A stretch of 64,000 bases of DNA. It comes from Dugong dugon (taxonomy: Eukaryota; Chordata; Mammalia; Sirenia; Dugongidae). The position numbers were made by a program, and so were the translations under genes. The DNA lies in NCBI GenBank assembly GCA_030035585.1, contig CM057468.1, forward strand, positions 53,316,145-53,380,144, in the 5' to 3' direction. How positions within the stretch are numbered: position 1 is the first letter of the stretch; each line of letters opens with the position of its first letter. Below are positions 1-12,006 of the stretch, piece after piece. Below the pieces are notes generated by a model. The model had not been told where the DNA came from. It made no database searches and saw only the letters and a list, made by a program, of their open reading frames with translations.

Positions 1-229
1 GTGAGACCCCAAAATTCATGCTTTGGTTAGTGTAATTTAGTTTCCTGTAGAAACTGGCAGTGGGACGTCCAAGTCATGTGGAGTTACTTGTGAGATAGAT
101 GAGATTAGAAGGAAATAAAATCTGAGTTTGCAAAAATTGTGAGGAGGATGGAAATGGTACAATCTCTTCTGTTACAACATGTAACTGTGGTGTTTGAATT
201 TGTTCATACACAGTAGATAAGGAGGGGAA

Positions 230-720
230 TAAAACCACCAAAATATGTGTGTTAATCTGAGTTCCTCGAGGAGGAGACATCAACATAGGATTAAATATGC
301 AAGAAATTTATTAGGAGAAACATCTGTGAAAGAAAATGGGGAGTGAGGCTGGGAGAATCATCAAACTCTGATGCGGGTTGAACCTCGAATGAAAAAGAGA
401 GGGAAGGAAGGAGGTAAGTGTGGATGGAGTATCATAGACTGCGGGGCGGTTCCAAGGCAACTTTGGCAAAGTCATCGGGGAGTCCTCTGACCAAGATTCC
501 CACGCCTCTCAGGAATTGGCCTGCCTTGTTATCCCTGTCATGAGAAGGAGACGACTATACTTTTTGCTAGTGTCACCGGACAAACACATAAAACATCACC
601 TACCTGAACTTAGTGACTCACAGAGGAATATACAACACACAGAATCACACACATCCTTCATCCTTCTCTTGCCTCAGTTTACCTTCTCTGTGGTTGTATC
701 ATACTGCTGTCCCAAGTTTG
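230..720 (-). repeat. Possible old LTR, antisense
   Basis: TTTATT (a reversed AATAAA) near 306-312 sits in a block with an LTR-like look (a TG start near 246 and a GC-rich centre). I could not match it to a family. Bases 1-230 show nothing recognisable. Confidence 0.25.
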
Positions 721-744
721 TTTAATTACTGTGATAAAAATGTT

Positions 745-1130
745 TAATACATATGCCAATGTCAATTTCCTGGTTTTGGGAATACACTATACTTATGTAA
801 GATGTCATCATTGGGGGAAGCTGAGTGAAGTTGCACCTAATCTCCCTGTACTATTTTTGCAACTTCTTTTGAGTCTATACGGAGCCCCTGGTGGTGCAGC
901 GGTTAAAGCGTTCAGGTGCCAGCCAAAAGGTCGGTGGTTTGAACTACCAGCAACTCTGTGGGAGAAAGATGTGGCAATCTGCTTCAGCAGAGATTTACAG
1001 CCTTGGAAACCCTGTGGGGCAGTTCTACTCTGTCCTATAAGTTTGCCATGAGTCGGAATGGACTTGAAGCACTGGGTGTGGTTTGGTTTGGGTGAGTAGA
1101 CAGTTACTTCAAGATAAAAAGTTAGAAAAA
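745..1130 (+). repeat. Old L1 3' end interrupted by a SINE
   Basis: The text 'ATCATTGGGGGAAGCTGAGTG' and 'CTCCCTGTACTATTTTTGCAAC' matches the tail of ancient L1M 3' UTRs. The final A-rich piece resumes after the SINE at 881-1091. Confidence 0.5.
881..1091 (+). repeat. AfroSINE (tRNA-headed SINE), 'lysine-head' flavour
   Basis: It starts GGAGCCCCTGGTGGTGCAGCGG, with box A/B-like tRNA-derived motifs (GTTTGAACTACC), the body GGGAGAAAGATGTGGCAATCTG, and the tail CATGAGTCGGAATGGACTTG shared with the RTE LINE 3' end. Confidence 0.88.
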
Positions 1131-1728
1131 AACGTTTAACACAGAATCCCAAACATGGGTAAGCATACTGGTTTTAAGAATCCAAGTAATAAAAATAGAA
1201 AGCTCGAGTATTGAGAAGAATCTTGAAATGATAAAATATTTTGACAGAAATGATAAAAAACAAATGTGATTCTGACATGAGCAACAGACCTGAAGTAATC
1301 CATTTTGAACCTTCAAAGACAATGCTGCAGACAGAAGAAAGGAGAGCTTATCACGCATCACAGTTTCCTTGCATTAAGTGAGGTTGAAATGTAGTTGCAG
1401 TGAATTGAAAATAAAAACTATAATGTCAAGTGCTGCAGGCTAGCATTTCGTGAAATCCAGTCTTATTTGGAGCCGTGCAAGTGGCTTCTTTATGAAAGAA
1501 GGAAGCCGGAAAAAAAAAAAAAAAGCTGTATTTCTCTTTTAATCAAGAGTGGGAGAAAGAAAAATAGAACACCGAGCCACAGTTATCCACTTCGGTGACA
1601 TAACATTTGTCTTCAAATATGATGATCTCATTCACTATACCTCTTTCTCCATTATTTGAAAGCTACAACACATCACCACATCCATTTTCACCAAGCAGAC
1701 TTTATGGCTTTAGTCAAGACAATCAAGA
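1100..1728. other. No gene seen
   Basis: AT-rich sequence with an A-run at 1510-1524. No coding or repeat identity recognised. Confidence 0.4.
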
Positions 1729-1926
1729 ACCAGTCGCCGTTGAGTCCACTCCCACTCATGGTGACCCCTGTGTGTGTCAGAGTAGAACAGTGCTCCATAG
1801 GATTTTTCAAAGACTGATACTTTGTAAATATATCTGCAGGTCCCTCTTCCAAGGTGCCCCTGGGTGGACTCAAACCTCCAACTTTTCAATTAGCAGCCAA
1901 GCGCGTTAACCATTTGTACCAAGTCC
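1729..1926 (-). repeat. AfroSINE, antisense
   Basis: It reads as the reverse of the SINE: RTE-like tail (GTCGCCGTTGAGTCCACTCCC) first, then GAGTAGAACAGTGCTCCATAGG, then the tRNA-like head (TTAGCAGCCAAGCGCGTTAAC). Confidence 0.85.
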
Positions 1927-2099
1927 TGTATTTACTCTTATTATTGGGAATTTAAGATGTTTAAAACTGTGGTAACATTTTTATTGGGTCACTTCCATTA
2001 TAATTACTTTTTAACGTGTATTACTCTTGAGACTTTGCAGGATTTAAATGTTACACTCATAACCCTTCTACTCCCCTTAAGCCTGTTGTTTATGTTGTG

Positions 2100-2820
2100 C
2101 AGTATTCCATAAAGTGGTGATTTTTAGGAATACATATCCCAGGTTACTGTTTCTTACTGTACATTAATTTGCACTTCCCTGGTTACTGAAAGCGTCCTTT
2201 CTTCTGTTTTTTGATCATTTATATATCTCTTTTCATATCCCTTTTTGTTGTGACGTGCATGCCATAACTTTTGTCCATTTTTCCATTGGCTTATTTGTTT
2301 TTTTTTTTTTTTCTCATTAATGTGTTGTTGTTAGCTGTCATTGGGTCGGCTCCTTACTTATAGTAACCCCATTCACGACAGAATGAAATGCTGCCCATCC
2401 TGGCCATCCTTATGATCGGTTGTGGATAGGATCATTGTGACATACAGGTCTTCATTTGGCTGATTTTCGGAAGCAGATCACCAAGCCTTTCTTTCTAGTC
2501 TTAGTCTGGAAGCTCTGCTGAAAACTGTTCAACATCAGAGCAACGAGCAAGTTTCCACTGACAGATGGGTGGTTGCTGCACATAAGGTGTGTTAGCCAGG
2601 AACTGAACACTGAACAATTGAACATGCCGAGTCTCTGGCATCAAAGGTGAAAATTCTACCGCTGAATTACCAGTGTCCTCCTAACTGATGTATATGAGGT
2701 TTAAAAAAATACGTTCTGAATATTACGCTTTCATTTGTTGTATATGATCTAGATATTTTCCCCATTGCTTCTTATCATACTGTTTTTTTTCTTTCTAGTG
2801 TCTGTTATTTTCAAGATAAT
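2100..2820 (-). repeat. Old L1 3' end, antisense, interrupted
   Basis: 'AATTTGCACTTCCCTGGTTACTG' and 'TTTTGTCCATTTTTCCATTGG' are typical of reversed L1M 3' UTRs. It resumes after the insertion at 2325-2685 ('TATTTTCCCCATTGCTTCTTAT'). 2820-3090 is unassigned. Confidence 0.5.
2325..2685 (-). mobile_element. Non-autonomous RTE/SINE derivative
   Basis: It opens with the reversed RTE 3' end (GTTGTTAGCTGTCATTGGGTCGG) and passes straight into reversed RTE 5' sequence (CTTTCTTTCTAGTCTTAGTCTGG, AACATCAGAGCAACGAGC), ending in a tRNA-like head. All RTE coding sequence is missing. Confidence 0.65.
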
Positions 2821-3089
2821 ACGTGCCCACAGTTAGAAAATAATAATTCACATCTGTAAGTGAACTTACCTTAAAGGTAATGAAGCTTAAACTTCAGGGC
2901 CTTTGCTTGCACAGGTTCCTTCCAAGGTCCTGGGAGCACTCCTAGCAAAGTACTTACATAGTCATGTGTTTTCATAAAATTTGCAAAAATGAGCTATTTT
3001 AAGAACAATCTGTTGAGTCTGCTGCCCTTTTCCACTTCCAATTTTCTTCACAGTGGAGTGGCTGCTAGAATTATTGGGATCTGGTGTCT

Positions 3090-3597
3090 CCTTCCTTTGC
3101 TCCCTGTGTTGTGTGCGCCCTTTGTTTCTGTGAAATAATGGCTCCTAAAAAGCCATTAAGTAGTCAAAGCAATCCCTCAAAGGCTAAGTGTGAGGGAGCT
3201 GAGTGCGAGAGGAAGGAGTGTCAGGTTAGTAAGGGATGGCTGGCCAGCTCTGTAAAGCGATACAGCCTCTAGAACTTCAAGCTCATGGGCGAATCAGCAT
3301 TGACTGATGTCCAGGCAGCATCAGTGTTTCCAGAAGAGCTCAAGAAACTCACAGAAGAGAAACGCTACCTTCCAGAGCAAGTCAGTTGTGATGAAACAAC
3401 TATTTTACATAGCATTTACATTGTATGAGGTATTATAAGTAATCTAAAGATGATTTAAAGTATACAGAAGGATATGTGTAGGTTGTGTGCAAATACTATG
3501 CAATTTTATATAAGGGACCAGAGTATCTGGCTATTTTGGTATCCGTGGGGGTCCTGGACCAATCACCCCCAGAAACTGAGGGATGATTGTGTTATAC
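3090..3597 (+). pseudogene. Tigger (pogo-like) DNA transposon remnant
   Basis: From the ATG at 3138 the frame reads MAPKKPLSSQSNPSKAK, the typical start of a Tigger transposase with a CENP-B-like N-terminus. It then jumps to GWLASSVKRYSL and, after an in-frame TAG at 3270, to NFKLMGESALTDVQAASVF and FPEELKKLTEEKRYLPEQV, followed by a degraded catalytic-domain start (CDET). The helix-turn-helix middle and most of the DDE domain are deleted. The element's non-coding 3' end follows (3428-3597), closing with GGGGGTCCTGGACCAATC as in Tigger termini. Known Tigger families are old and immobile in placental mammals. This copy cannot encode a transposase. Confidence 0.75.
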
Positions 3598-3714
3598 TTA
3601 ATCCAGCCTAGATTATATTTGTCTTTATACCAATGTGGTATATTTATCTACAGAGGAAAGTGCCTACAAAGGCAAAAGTTGCTAGAGTCTGGGAGTCATA
3701 ACGCAGCCCTGCCA

Positions 3715-4080
3715 GTGTGTGTTAGTTATTTTTTGCTGTGTAACAATTGATCACAAAATTTAGCAGCTTTAAACAGCAAACATTTATTGTCTCATGCAGG
3801 TTCAAGGGTCAGGAATCCAGGAGTGGCTTAGCTCGGTTGTTCAAGCTCAAGCTCAAGCTGCTGGCCGTGACTACTGTCATCTGAAGGCTCTAATAGATGA
3901 CGGTCTGCTTCTGAGGGTCTGCTTCTGAGTTTACTCACGTTGACTGTTGGCCATATACTTCAGTTCCTCACCACTGTGCCTCTCCATAAGCTGCAAAGTG
4001 TCCTTACAAAGTGGACACTGGCTTCCCCCAGCATGAGTGATCCAAGGCAGAGAGAGGGCTCAAGATAGAATAAGCCATAG
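3715..4080 (-). repeat. Old MaLR/MLT-like LTR, antisense
   Basis: 'GTTAGTTATTTTTTGCTGTGTAAC...AACATTTATTGTCTCATGCAGG' followed by 'GGTCAGGAATCCAGGAGTGG' fits a reversed MLT1-type LTR. Inside are a (CAAGCT)3 run (about 3845-3862) and a tandem copy of GGTCTGCTTCTGAG (3902-3929). Confidence 0.5.
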
Positions 4081-4083
4081 TTT

Positions 4084-4320
4084 TTAGTTTACTTTTTGCC
4101 CCCCCCCCCTTTTTTTTGTTTTGTTTAAGACAACAAAGTTTATTCCTCACATATGCTACATATCCATTGTGGTGGGCAAGGAGGTTCTGCTCATCACAGT
4201 TACCCAGGGGCCCAGACTGGTGGAGGTTCCATCTTGACACATGCATCCAGGATTCAGAGCCAGGGAAAAGAAAATGTGGTGAACCCCACACTGGCCTTTT
4301 ATTTATTTATTTTTTAACTT
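4084..4320. repeat. C/T-rich tract and unassigned LTR-like fragment
   Basis: A run of C then T (4100-4118) precedes 'AAGACAACAAAGTTTATTCC', which resembles an antisense LTR or 3' end. Family not assigned. 4320-4770 holds nothing recognisable. Confidence 0.25.
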
Positions 4321-4772
4321 ATATTTTGAAATAATTATAGACTCAAGGAAATGGCAAAAATAGTACTGAAATTATAATTTTCAGAAGAAATCAAGTACCT
4401 CTTCCAAATAGAAAGGAGTTTTTCAGGCTCTGTCCTCCGAAAGCTATTTTCAGAGCCTCAATTAGTTTCACCAACCCATGCTGTTTTAAAGACACTACTC
4501 TTTTCTCTGAAGCTAGAGGTTCTAATCCGAAAAGAACAAAAAAATCAGCTCCGAAACATTACAACAGAAACTCTACTTAAAAGTAATAGGGTTAACATAT
4601 ACGTAAATGCACATAGAAAGGACTGGGCAGACACATAGCATTTACCCAAGGTTACCTCTGGGTGTGTTGGGGAGGTAGTAACAAAGGTAAAGAGGAACTT
4701 TATGGTTGTACACTCTATATGTCTATATACTTTGAATATTTCATGAGAATGTATGTATTATATATGCTTCTA

Positions 4773-7700
4773 GACTAAGACAGACTAGAAGAAGGACCTG
4801 ACGATCTACTTCTGAAAAAATTAGCCAGTGAAAACCTTATGAATAGCAGCAGGACATTGTCTGATATAGTGCTAGAAGATGAGCTCCTCCGGATGAAGGC
4901 ACTTAAAAGATGACTAGGGAAGAGCTGCCTCCTCAAAGTAGAGTCAACCTTAGTGACATGGATGGAGTCAAACTTTTGGGACCTCCATCTGCTGATGTGG
5001 CAAAACTCAAAATGAGAAGAAACAGTGGCAAACATCCATTAATAATCAGAACATGGAATGTACGAAGTATGAATCTAGGAAAACTGGAAGTTGTCAAAAA
5101 TGAAATGGAACATGTAAGCTTTGATATCCTAGGCATTAGTGAGCTGAAATGGACTGGTATTGGCCATTTGGAATCAGACAATCATATGGTACATTACGCC
5201 AGGAGTCTTAGTTATCTAGTGCTACTATAACAGAAATACCACAAGTGGATGGCTTTAACGAAGAAATTATTCTCTCACAGTCTAGGAGGCTGGAAGTCCA
5301 ATTTCAGGGTGCCAGTTCCAGGGGAAGAAGTTCTGTCTCTGTCAGCTCTGGGGGATGGTCCTTGTCATCAATCTTCCCCTGGTCTAGGAGCTTCTCAGCT
5401 CAGGGACCTTAGTTCCAAAGGACATGTTCCCCTCCTGGTTCTTCATGCTTGGTGGCATGAGGTCCCCCTGTCTCTGCTTGCTTCTCTCTTTTATATCTCA
5501 AAAGAGATTTACTCAAGATACAACCCAGTCTTGTATAATGAGTCTTGCTTCACTAACATAACTGTCTCTAATCCTGCCTCATTAACATCGTAGAGGTAGG
5601 ATTTACAACACATAGGAAAATCACATCAGATGACAAAATGGTGTACAATCACACAATACTGGAAATCATGGCCTAGCCAAGTTGACACGTGAATTTTTGG
5701 GGGACACAATCCATAACATCATGAATGAAAAATTGAAGAGGAATGGCATTTCATTCATCATCTAAAAGATCATTTCAAGATCTATCCTGAAGTACAGCGC
5801 TGTCAATGATAGGATAATACCCATATGCTTACGAGGAAGACCAGTTAGTATGGCTATTATTCAAATTTACAGACCAACCACTAATGCCAAAAGTGAAGAC
5901 ATTGAAGATTTTTGCCAACTTCAGGCAGTCTAAAATTGATCAAACATGCAATCAAGATGCATTGGTAATTACAGATGATTGGAATGCTAAACTTGGAAAC
6001 AAAGAAGGAGCAGTAGATGGAAAATACAGCCTTGGTGGTAGTAATGACACTGGAGACCACATGATAGAATTTTGCAACACCAATAACTTCTTCATCGCAA
6101 ATACCTTTTTTCACCAACATAAATGGCAATTATATACAAGGAACTTGCAAGATGGAATATATAGGAATCAAATTGACTACATTTGTGAAAAGAGACAGTG
6201 GAAAAGCTCAATATCATCAGTCAGAACAAGACCAGGGTCAGACTGTGGAACAGATCATAAATTGCTCATATAGAAGTTCAAGTTGAAGTTGAAGAAAATT
6301 AGAACAAGCCCACGAGAGCCAAAGTATGACCTTGAGTATATTCCACCTGAATTTAGAGACCATCTCAAGAATAGATTTGACTCATTAAATACTAATGACT
6401 GAAGACCAGATGAGTTGTAGAACGACATCAAGGACATCATACATGAAGAAAGCAAGAGGTCATTATGAAAGACAGGAAAGAAAGAAAAGACCAAAGTGGA
6501 TGTCAGAAAAGACTTTGAAACTTGCTCTTGAACATAGAGTAGGTAAAGCCAATGGAAAAAATGAAGTAAAATAGCTGAACAGAAGATTTCAAAGTACAGC
6601 TGTAGAAAACAAAATAAAGTATAATGAAAGTGTGCAGAGACCAAAAGGGAAGAACACACTCAGCATTTCTCAAGCTGAAAGAACTGAAGAGGAAACTCAA
6701 GCCTCAAGTTGCAATAGCGAAGGATTCTACAGGGAAAATATTAAACAATGCAGGAAGCATCAAAAGATGGAAAGATACACAGAGTCACTGTACCAAAAAG
6801 AATTCATTCAACCATTTCAGGAGGTAGCATATGATCAGGAACTGATGGTACTGAAGGAAGAAGTCCCAAGTTGCACTGAAGGCATTGGTGAAAAACAAGG
6901 CTTCAGGAGTTGATGAACTACTAATTGACTTGTTTCAGCAAACAGATGCCAGCCTGGAAGCTCTCACTCGTCAATGCCTAGAAATTTGGAAGAAAGCTAC
7001 CTGGCCAACCAACTGGAAGAGATCCATATCTGTGCCCATTCCAAAGAAAGATGAGCCAAGAGAATGTGGAAATTATTGAACAATATCATTAATATGACAC
7101 ACAAGTAAAATTTTGTTGAAGATCATTCAAAAGTTGTTGCAGCAGTAAATGGACAGGGAACTGCCAGAAGTTTAAGCCAGACTCAGAAGAGGACATGGAG
7201 GAAGGGATATCATTGCTGATATCAGGGATCTTGGCTGAAAGCAGAGAATACCAGAAAGATGCTTACCTGTGTTTTATTGACTACACAAAAGCATTCAACT
7301 GTGTGGATCATAACAAATTATGGATAACATTGCAAAGAATGAGAATTCCAGTACACTTAATTTGCTTATGAGGAACCTGTACGTAGACCAAGAGGCAGTT
7401 GTTTGAAGAGAACAAGGGAATACTGCATCATTTAAAATCAGAAAAGGTGTGCATCAGGGTTGTATCCTTTCATCATACTTATTCAGTCTGTATGCTGAGC
7501 AAATAATAGAGAAACTGGACTATATGAAAAAGAATTCAGCACCAGGATTGGAGGAAGACTCATTAACAACCTGCAATATGCAGATGACAAAACCTTGCTT
7601 GCTGAAAGTGAAGAGAACTTGAAGCACTTACTGATGAAGATCAAAGACTACAGCCTTCAGTATGGATTACACCTCTACATAAAGGAAACAAAAATCCTCA

Positions 7701-8358
7701 CAATAGGACCAACAGGCAACATCATGATAAACAGAGAAAAGATTGAAATTGTCAAGGATTTCATTTTACTTGGATCCACAATCAATGCCCATGGAAACAA
7801 CAGTCCAGAAACCAAACAACACATTGCTTTGGGCAAATCTGCTGCAAAAGATCTTTTTGAAGTGTTAAAAAGCAAAGATGTCACTTTGAGGACTAAGGTG
7901 GGACTGAGCCAAGCCATGGTGTTTTCAATTGCCTCATATGCATGCAAAAGATGGACAATGAATAAAGATGACAGAAGGAGAATTGATGCCTTTGAATTAT
8001 GGTGTTGGTGAAGAATATTGAAAATACCATTGACTGCCAGCGGAACGAACAAATCGGTCTTGGAAGAGGTACAGCTAAAATTCTCCTTGGAAGCAAGGAG
8101 AGCAAGACTGTCTCTCACATACTTTGGACATGTTATCAGGAGGGGCCGGTCCCTGGAGAAGAACATCATGCTTGGTAAAGTAGAGGGCCTGTGACAAAGA
8201 GGAAGACCCTCAACAAGATGGATGACATAGTGGCTGCAACAATGGGCTCAAGCATAACAACAATTGTAAGGAGACACAGGACCAGGCAGTGTTTTGTTTT
8301 GTTGTGCCTAGGGTCACTATGAGTCGGAACTGACTTGATGGTACCTAACAACGACAAT
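4773..8358 (+). mobile_element. RTE (BovB-like) LINE, near full length but inactive
   Basis: Non-LTR retrotransposon whose single large ORF would encode an AP-like endonuclease followed by a reverse transcriptase. The endonuclease start is visible at 5040-5195 (TWNVRSMNLGKLE, FDILGISELKWTGIGH) and continues at 5884-6270 (TDDWNAKLGN, NQIDYICEKRQW). The RT part includes AFNCVDHNKLW near 7290 and a YADD catalytic box at 7577-7588. Reading frame changes several times and there are stops, so it cannot be expressed intact. A solo LTR interrupts the endonuclease (5205-5735). The 3' end (CACTATGAGTCGGAACTGAC) is the sequence shared by the SINEs. Confidence 0.85.
5205..5735 (-). repeat. Solo LTR, MaLR-like, inserted in the RTE
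   Basis: It reads as the reverse of the 41166-41680 copy: TCTTAGTTATCTAGTGCTAC, CAGTCTAGGAGGCTGGAAG, through AAATCATGGCCTAGCCAAG to GGGGGACACAATCCATAAC. The RTE endonuclease resumes right after (AATTGAAGAGGAATGGC). Confidence 0.75.
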
Positions 8359-8359
8359 A

Positions 8360-9310
8360 TGTATAATTATATTTTTCAGAAAAATAATATTGTAGTCATT
8401 AAAACTTTTATTTTTCTTTGTATCAAACCCCCCATTTTTTTTTTTTAGTAGAGTCAAATCAATTAAGACATTTCTCAGGTCCATTTTCCCTCCTCACTCC
8501 ATCAAAAATTTTGGCAGTTACCAAATTTCTGCCTGCAAGTCTCCAGACACAAATGTGATGGGGGCTTGATGGTGATTGGTCAGTCCCTCTGCTTTTCCTA
8601 ATATGGCCCCAGATGCCAGATGTTTGTGTTCACTTGAGACACCTGGTCCATCACACAAACTTTAGGCCTCCCCTCACTTTGGGGATCCTTGTTACTCAGA
8701 CCACATTGGCTATATGGTTCTGAGAAACATGGGAGCCCTGTCTTGGGTCACCTTGACCTCAGCTCAGATGTCTTTAATTAATCACTGGGCAGGGCCAGTT
8801 GGAGTTAGGGGAAAATTGGGTAAATTCCACGAACACAACCCCCTCAGTGACAAAGGCTATTTTGTTTCTAGCAAGGGTCCCTAGTATTCTCCAACTTTTG
8901 ATGCCCTTCCAAAATGTAACTGAGGTGAAATGGGAAGTGAGAGTGGAGCCAATCCCTGTTATGACACCAAATGCAGCATTTAGGGAACCACAGATGAGAC
9001 CACACACACACACACACACAGAAAGTTACAAGTTTGCATTCCCAAAGATGCAAAAACTTAGCAAAAGGGAACTGGTCACACAGAGCAGGAACAGATGCAG
9101 TGTATCTCATTGCAACTTCCCCTAATCCTCAAAATTCCCGAAGGGGGATGTGCAGCTGCCAGTGGCAGGGACAACCCACGTGTGGAACTGAAGCCACTGA
9201 GAAGTCTAATTTTGTGCTGCACTGCTGACCTTTTCACATGACTCTTCAGGAAGAACTTTATGCTTCATTATAAGTGCTTTACGCTTCAGTTTAAGGAAAT
9301 GTTTAGAAAC
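8360..9310. other. No gene seen; contains a (CA) microsatellite
   Basis: A (CA)10 tract lies at 9001-9021. No recognisable repeat family or coding signal in the remainder. Confidence 0.4.
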
Positions 9311-9712
9311 ATTGTCGTTAGTTGCTGTCAAGTCAGCTCCAACTCATGGGGACCCCATGCATAACAAAATGAAATGCTGCCTGGTCCTGTACCATCTCCA
9401 TGATCGCTGGTATGCTCAAGTCCATTGTTGCGGGCGCTGAATATTTTGAGTGACTTCTAACCTAGGGGACTCATCTTCCAGCAGTGTATCAAAAATAATT
9501 CTTTTGTGATCCATAGGGTTTTCATTTGCTAATTGTCAGAAGTAGATTTCCAGGCCTTTCTTCCTAGCCTGTCTTAATCTGGGAGCTCCGCTGAAACCTA
9601 TCCGCTATGGGTGACCCTGTTGGTATTTGAAATACTAGTGGCATATCTTCCAGAATCAGAGCAACACACAAGCCACCACAGTACCACAAACTCACAGATG
9701 GCTGGTGGTTAG
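9311..9712 (-). mobile_element. Non-autonomous RTE: 3' end joined directly to 5' end
   Basis: The first part (GTTAGTTGCTGTCAAGTCAG to CTCAAGTCCATTGTTGC) is the reversed RTE 3' end. From about 9445 it continues as reversed RTE 5' leader (GAGTGACTTCTAACCTAGG, CAGAAGTAGATTTCCAGGCC, GGTGACCCTGTTGGTATTTG), aligning with 23885-24140. Endonuclease and RT are absent. Confidence 0.75.
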
Positions 9713-9799
9713 AAACATTAGGCTTTCCTACTTCTTAAACCAAGCTGAATATCAGGGAGGCCTTATTGTCACTTGGAAAAAAGCAGTCAGTGCCTGAGT

Positions 9800-10825
9800 T
9801 TTTGTTCTTTTTTAATGTAAATATATATATAACACAACATTTACCAATTTAACATTTTTCAGGTGCACAATTTAGTGATATCAATTACATTAATCATGTG
9901 CAACCATCACTCATAATCTTTGCCAAATTTGCCACCACCATAAACAGAAATTCACTACTTCTTGAATAATGACTCTCCCTTTCCCCATCCCTCCTGCCCC
10001 TAGTACCACTAATAAACTTTGATCACTATACATTTGCCTATTCTTGTTATTCCATATAAATAAGATCATATGATATTTGTCCTTTTATGATTGACTTATT
10101 TCACTCAACATAACATTTTCAAATTTCATCCACGTTGTAGCATGTATCAGGACTTCATTTCTCTTTATAATTGTTATTCCATTGTATGTATGTACCACAT
10201 TTTGTTTATCCATTCATTTGTTGATGGGCATTTGGGTTGTTTCCACCTTTTGGCTATTGAGAACAATGCTGCAATGAACACTGGTGTACCTGTATCTGTT
10301 TGCATTGCGGCTTTCAGGTCTCGAGTATATACCTAGAAGTGGAATTGCTGGGTCATATGGCAGTTCTGTGTTTAACTTTTTGAGGAACTGCCAAATTGTT
10401 TGCCACAGTGGATGTGCCATTTGACATTCTCTCTAGCAATGGATAAAGATTCCAATTTATCCACATCCTTCTCAACATTTTTTATTTTCCTTTTTTTTTA
10501 ATCTTAGCCATCCTAGTGGGAGAGAAGTTGTACTTCATTGTGATGCCTGGGGCGTTCTTAATGTGTATCTCTGCTGCCAACTTCCAGAAAGTCTGTTCCC
10601 CTGCATTTGCCCTTTTTGTTCCCAGGCACTTTCTTTTCTAGTGTCTGCCTGTTCTCTCTTTTTGTCTTCATCAGTCTTGTTAGAGGCTTGTATAGGTTAT
10701 TTGTCATTTCAAAGTATTGACTAGATTTTTCTACGTTGCTCTTATTGTTTGCTTTATTTTATTAGTTGTTTTTATCATTATTATTGCCTTACTTTGATTT
10801 TATTTGAATTTATCCTATCCTTTTT
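9800..10825 (-). repeat. Old L1, antisense (ORF2 end, 3' UTR, then ORF2 pieces)
   Basis: On the - strand 10420-10340 encodes WQFLKKLNTELPYDPAIPLL, the C-terminal region of L1 ORF2. The part to the left is the 3' UTR. From about 10600 on, antisense ORF2 linker sequence follows. Together with 11037-11267 and 15856-16320 this looks like one long, decayed, repeatedly interrupted L1. Confidence 0.65.
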
Positions 10826-10832
10826 CTTGAGC

Positions 10833-11036
10833 CTTTAGCTGAGTCTGACTCCTGGTGACCCTACAGGACAGAGTAGAACTGCCCAATAGGGTTTCCAAGG
10901 AGAGCCTGGTGGATTTGAACTGCCAACCTTTTGGTTAGCAGCTAAACTCTTAACCACTATGCCACCAGGTCGCTATGAGTCAGAATCGACTTGACGGCAA
11001 TGGGTTTGGTTTTTTTTTTTTTTTTTTTTGGTTTAG
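10833..11036. repeat. Inverted pair of SINE pieces (antisense SINE then sense SINE tail)
   Basis: 10833-10970 is an antisense AfroSINE ending at the head (ACCACTATGCCACCAGG). It runs directly into a sense 3' tail (TCGCTATGAGTCAGAATCGAC) with a long T run. The result is a foldback of the SINE tail. Confidence 0.7.
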
Positions 11037-11267
11037 CTGAATGCTTAGTTCACTTATTTTCAATATGTTTTGTATTCTAGTAAATGCATTTTAAGGCTAT
11101 ACGTTTCCCTAAAAGTTCCTGTTTAGCTGTATTTCCCAAGTATTGATTAGCAATGCTTTCAATATTTTATAGTACTATTTAATATTTTGTATTTTATTTC
11201 CTTTAAATCTACAAGCAACAAAAGTAAATTGCTTATTTCTAAATGCCTGTTTTTAGTTTTGTCCTAG

Positions 11268-11992
11268 TGAAAAAACCACTCAGACCTTGAAAGGAAAAAT
11301 TCAGAGGATTTATTCAGCATTAAGATCCATTCTAATGGGGAGAATCACCGGCTCACATAAGTAAAAACAGGGTGACTCCTGAGAGGGAGTCTCGGGGAGG
11401 AACAGTTATAAGGTTGAAAGAGGAAATTAGGACAAAAATTACTGATTGGTTAAATTTCACTGAGGTCAGAAAAGGGAGGATCATGCAAAACGGGGTGGGA
11501 GGGGGAAGGCTTCCATTGTATACATATGGTTAGGTATGCTTAGGTGGGTTACAAAGATTGGTTACAAAAGTTAATTACAAAAGTTCATTCAGGTTCATAG
11601 TCACAAGATGCTTACAACATATACTTTAGGCTTCCTTAGAAAATGTTTGCTTGAATGAAACCTTTCTTGTTGCCTGGGGATTTGAGTTGCCCCCCAAGGT
11701 CTTTTCCTGAGACATTGTTTCTATATCCCTATTATGAAAGGAGTATTTCTTAAGGCCAATCTTACACACAGGCATCTGTGTCAAAATCTCTTTCCTTGGG
11801 GTGCATTTCTTCCACATCCTGTCTTGGCCACAAAGAAGTAACTCCCTAGCTCCCCAGAGCTACTAGTTAAAGAACCTGAAAAGCTGGCATCGTTAATTTC
11901 ACATGTAATTCTGCTGAATGCATCAGAAACTTGGACTTAGTTTTGGCATTTTATTTTAGTCAAAGGTTTAAAAGGCAAATTTCTCTCTTACA
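11268..11992 (-). repeat. 3' LTR of the provirus
   Basis: 725 bp with TG...CA ends in either direction. On the - strand it begins TGTAAGAGAG directly after a polypurine tract, carries AATAAA about 47 nt from its end, and ends TTTTTTCA at 11268. No second LTR was found. Confidence 0.7.
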
Positions 11993-12006
11993 ATTTCCTC
12001 CTCTTG
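11993..12006 (-). promoter_or_regulatory. Retroviral polypurine tract
   Basis: CAAGAGGAGGAAAT on the - strand, immediately before the LTR's TG. This is the expected position of the plus-strand primer. Confidence 0.65.

Noticed and set aside
881-960. tRNA-like box A/B sequences in this and other SINE heads
   Set aside because: They are part of the 5' ends of SINEs and lack a complete cloverleaf. They are not tRNA genes.
3138-3272. Possible small gene starting MAPKKPLSSQ
   Set aside because: The sequence is a Tigger transposase start with an internal deletion and an in-frame stop.
7595-8011. 138-codon open frame
   Set aside because: It is the end of the RTE reverse transcriptase, in a different frame from the endonuclease part. 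It is a fragment of a dead element.
9001-9021. (CA)n tract as a regulatory Z-DNA element
   Set aside because: Ordinary short microsatellite with no context suggesting function.
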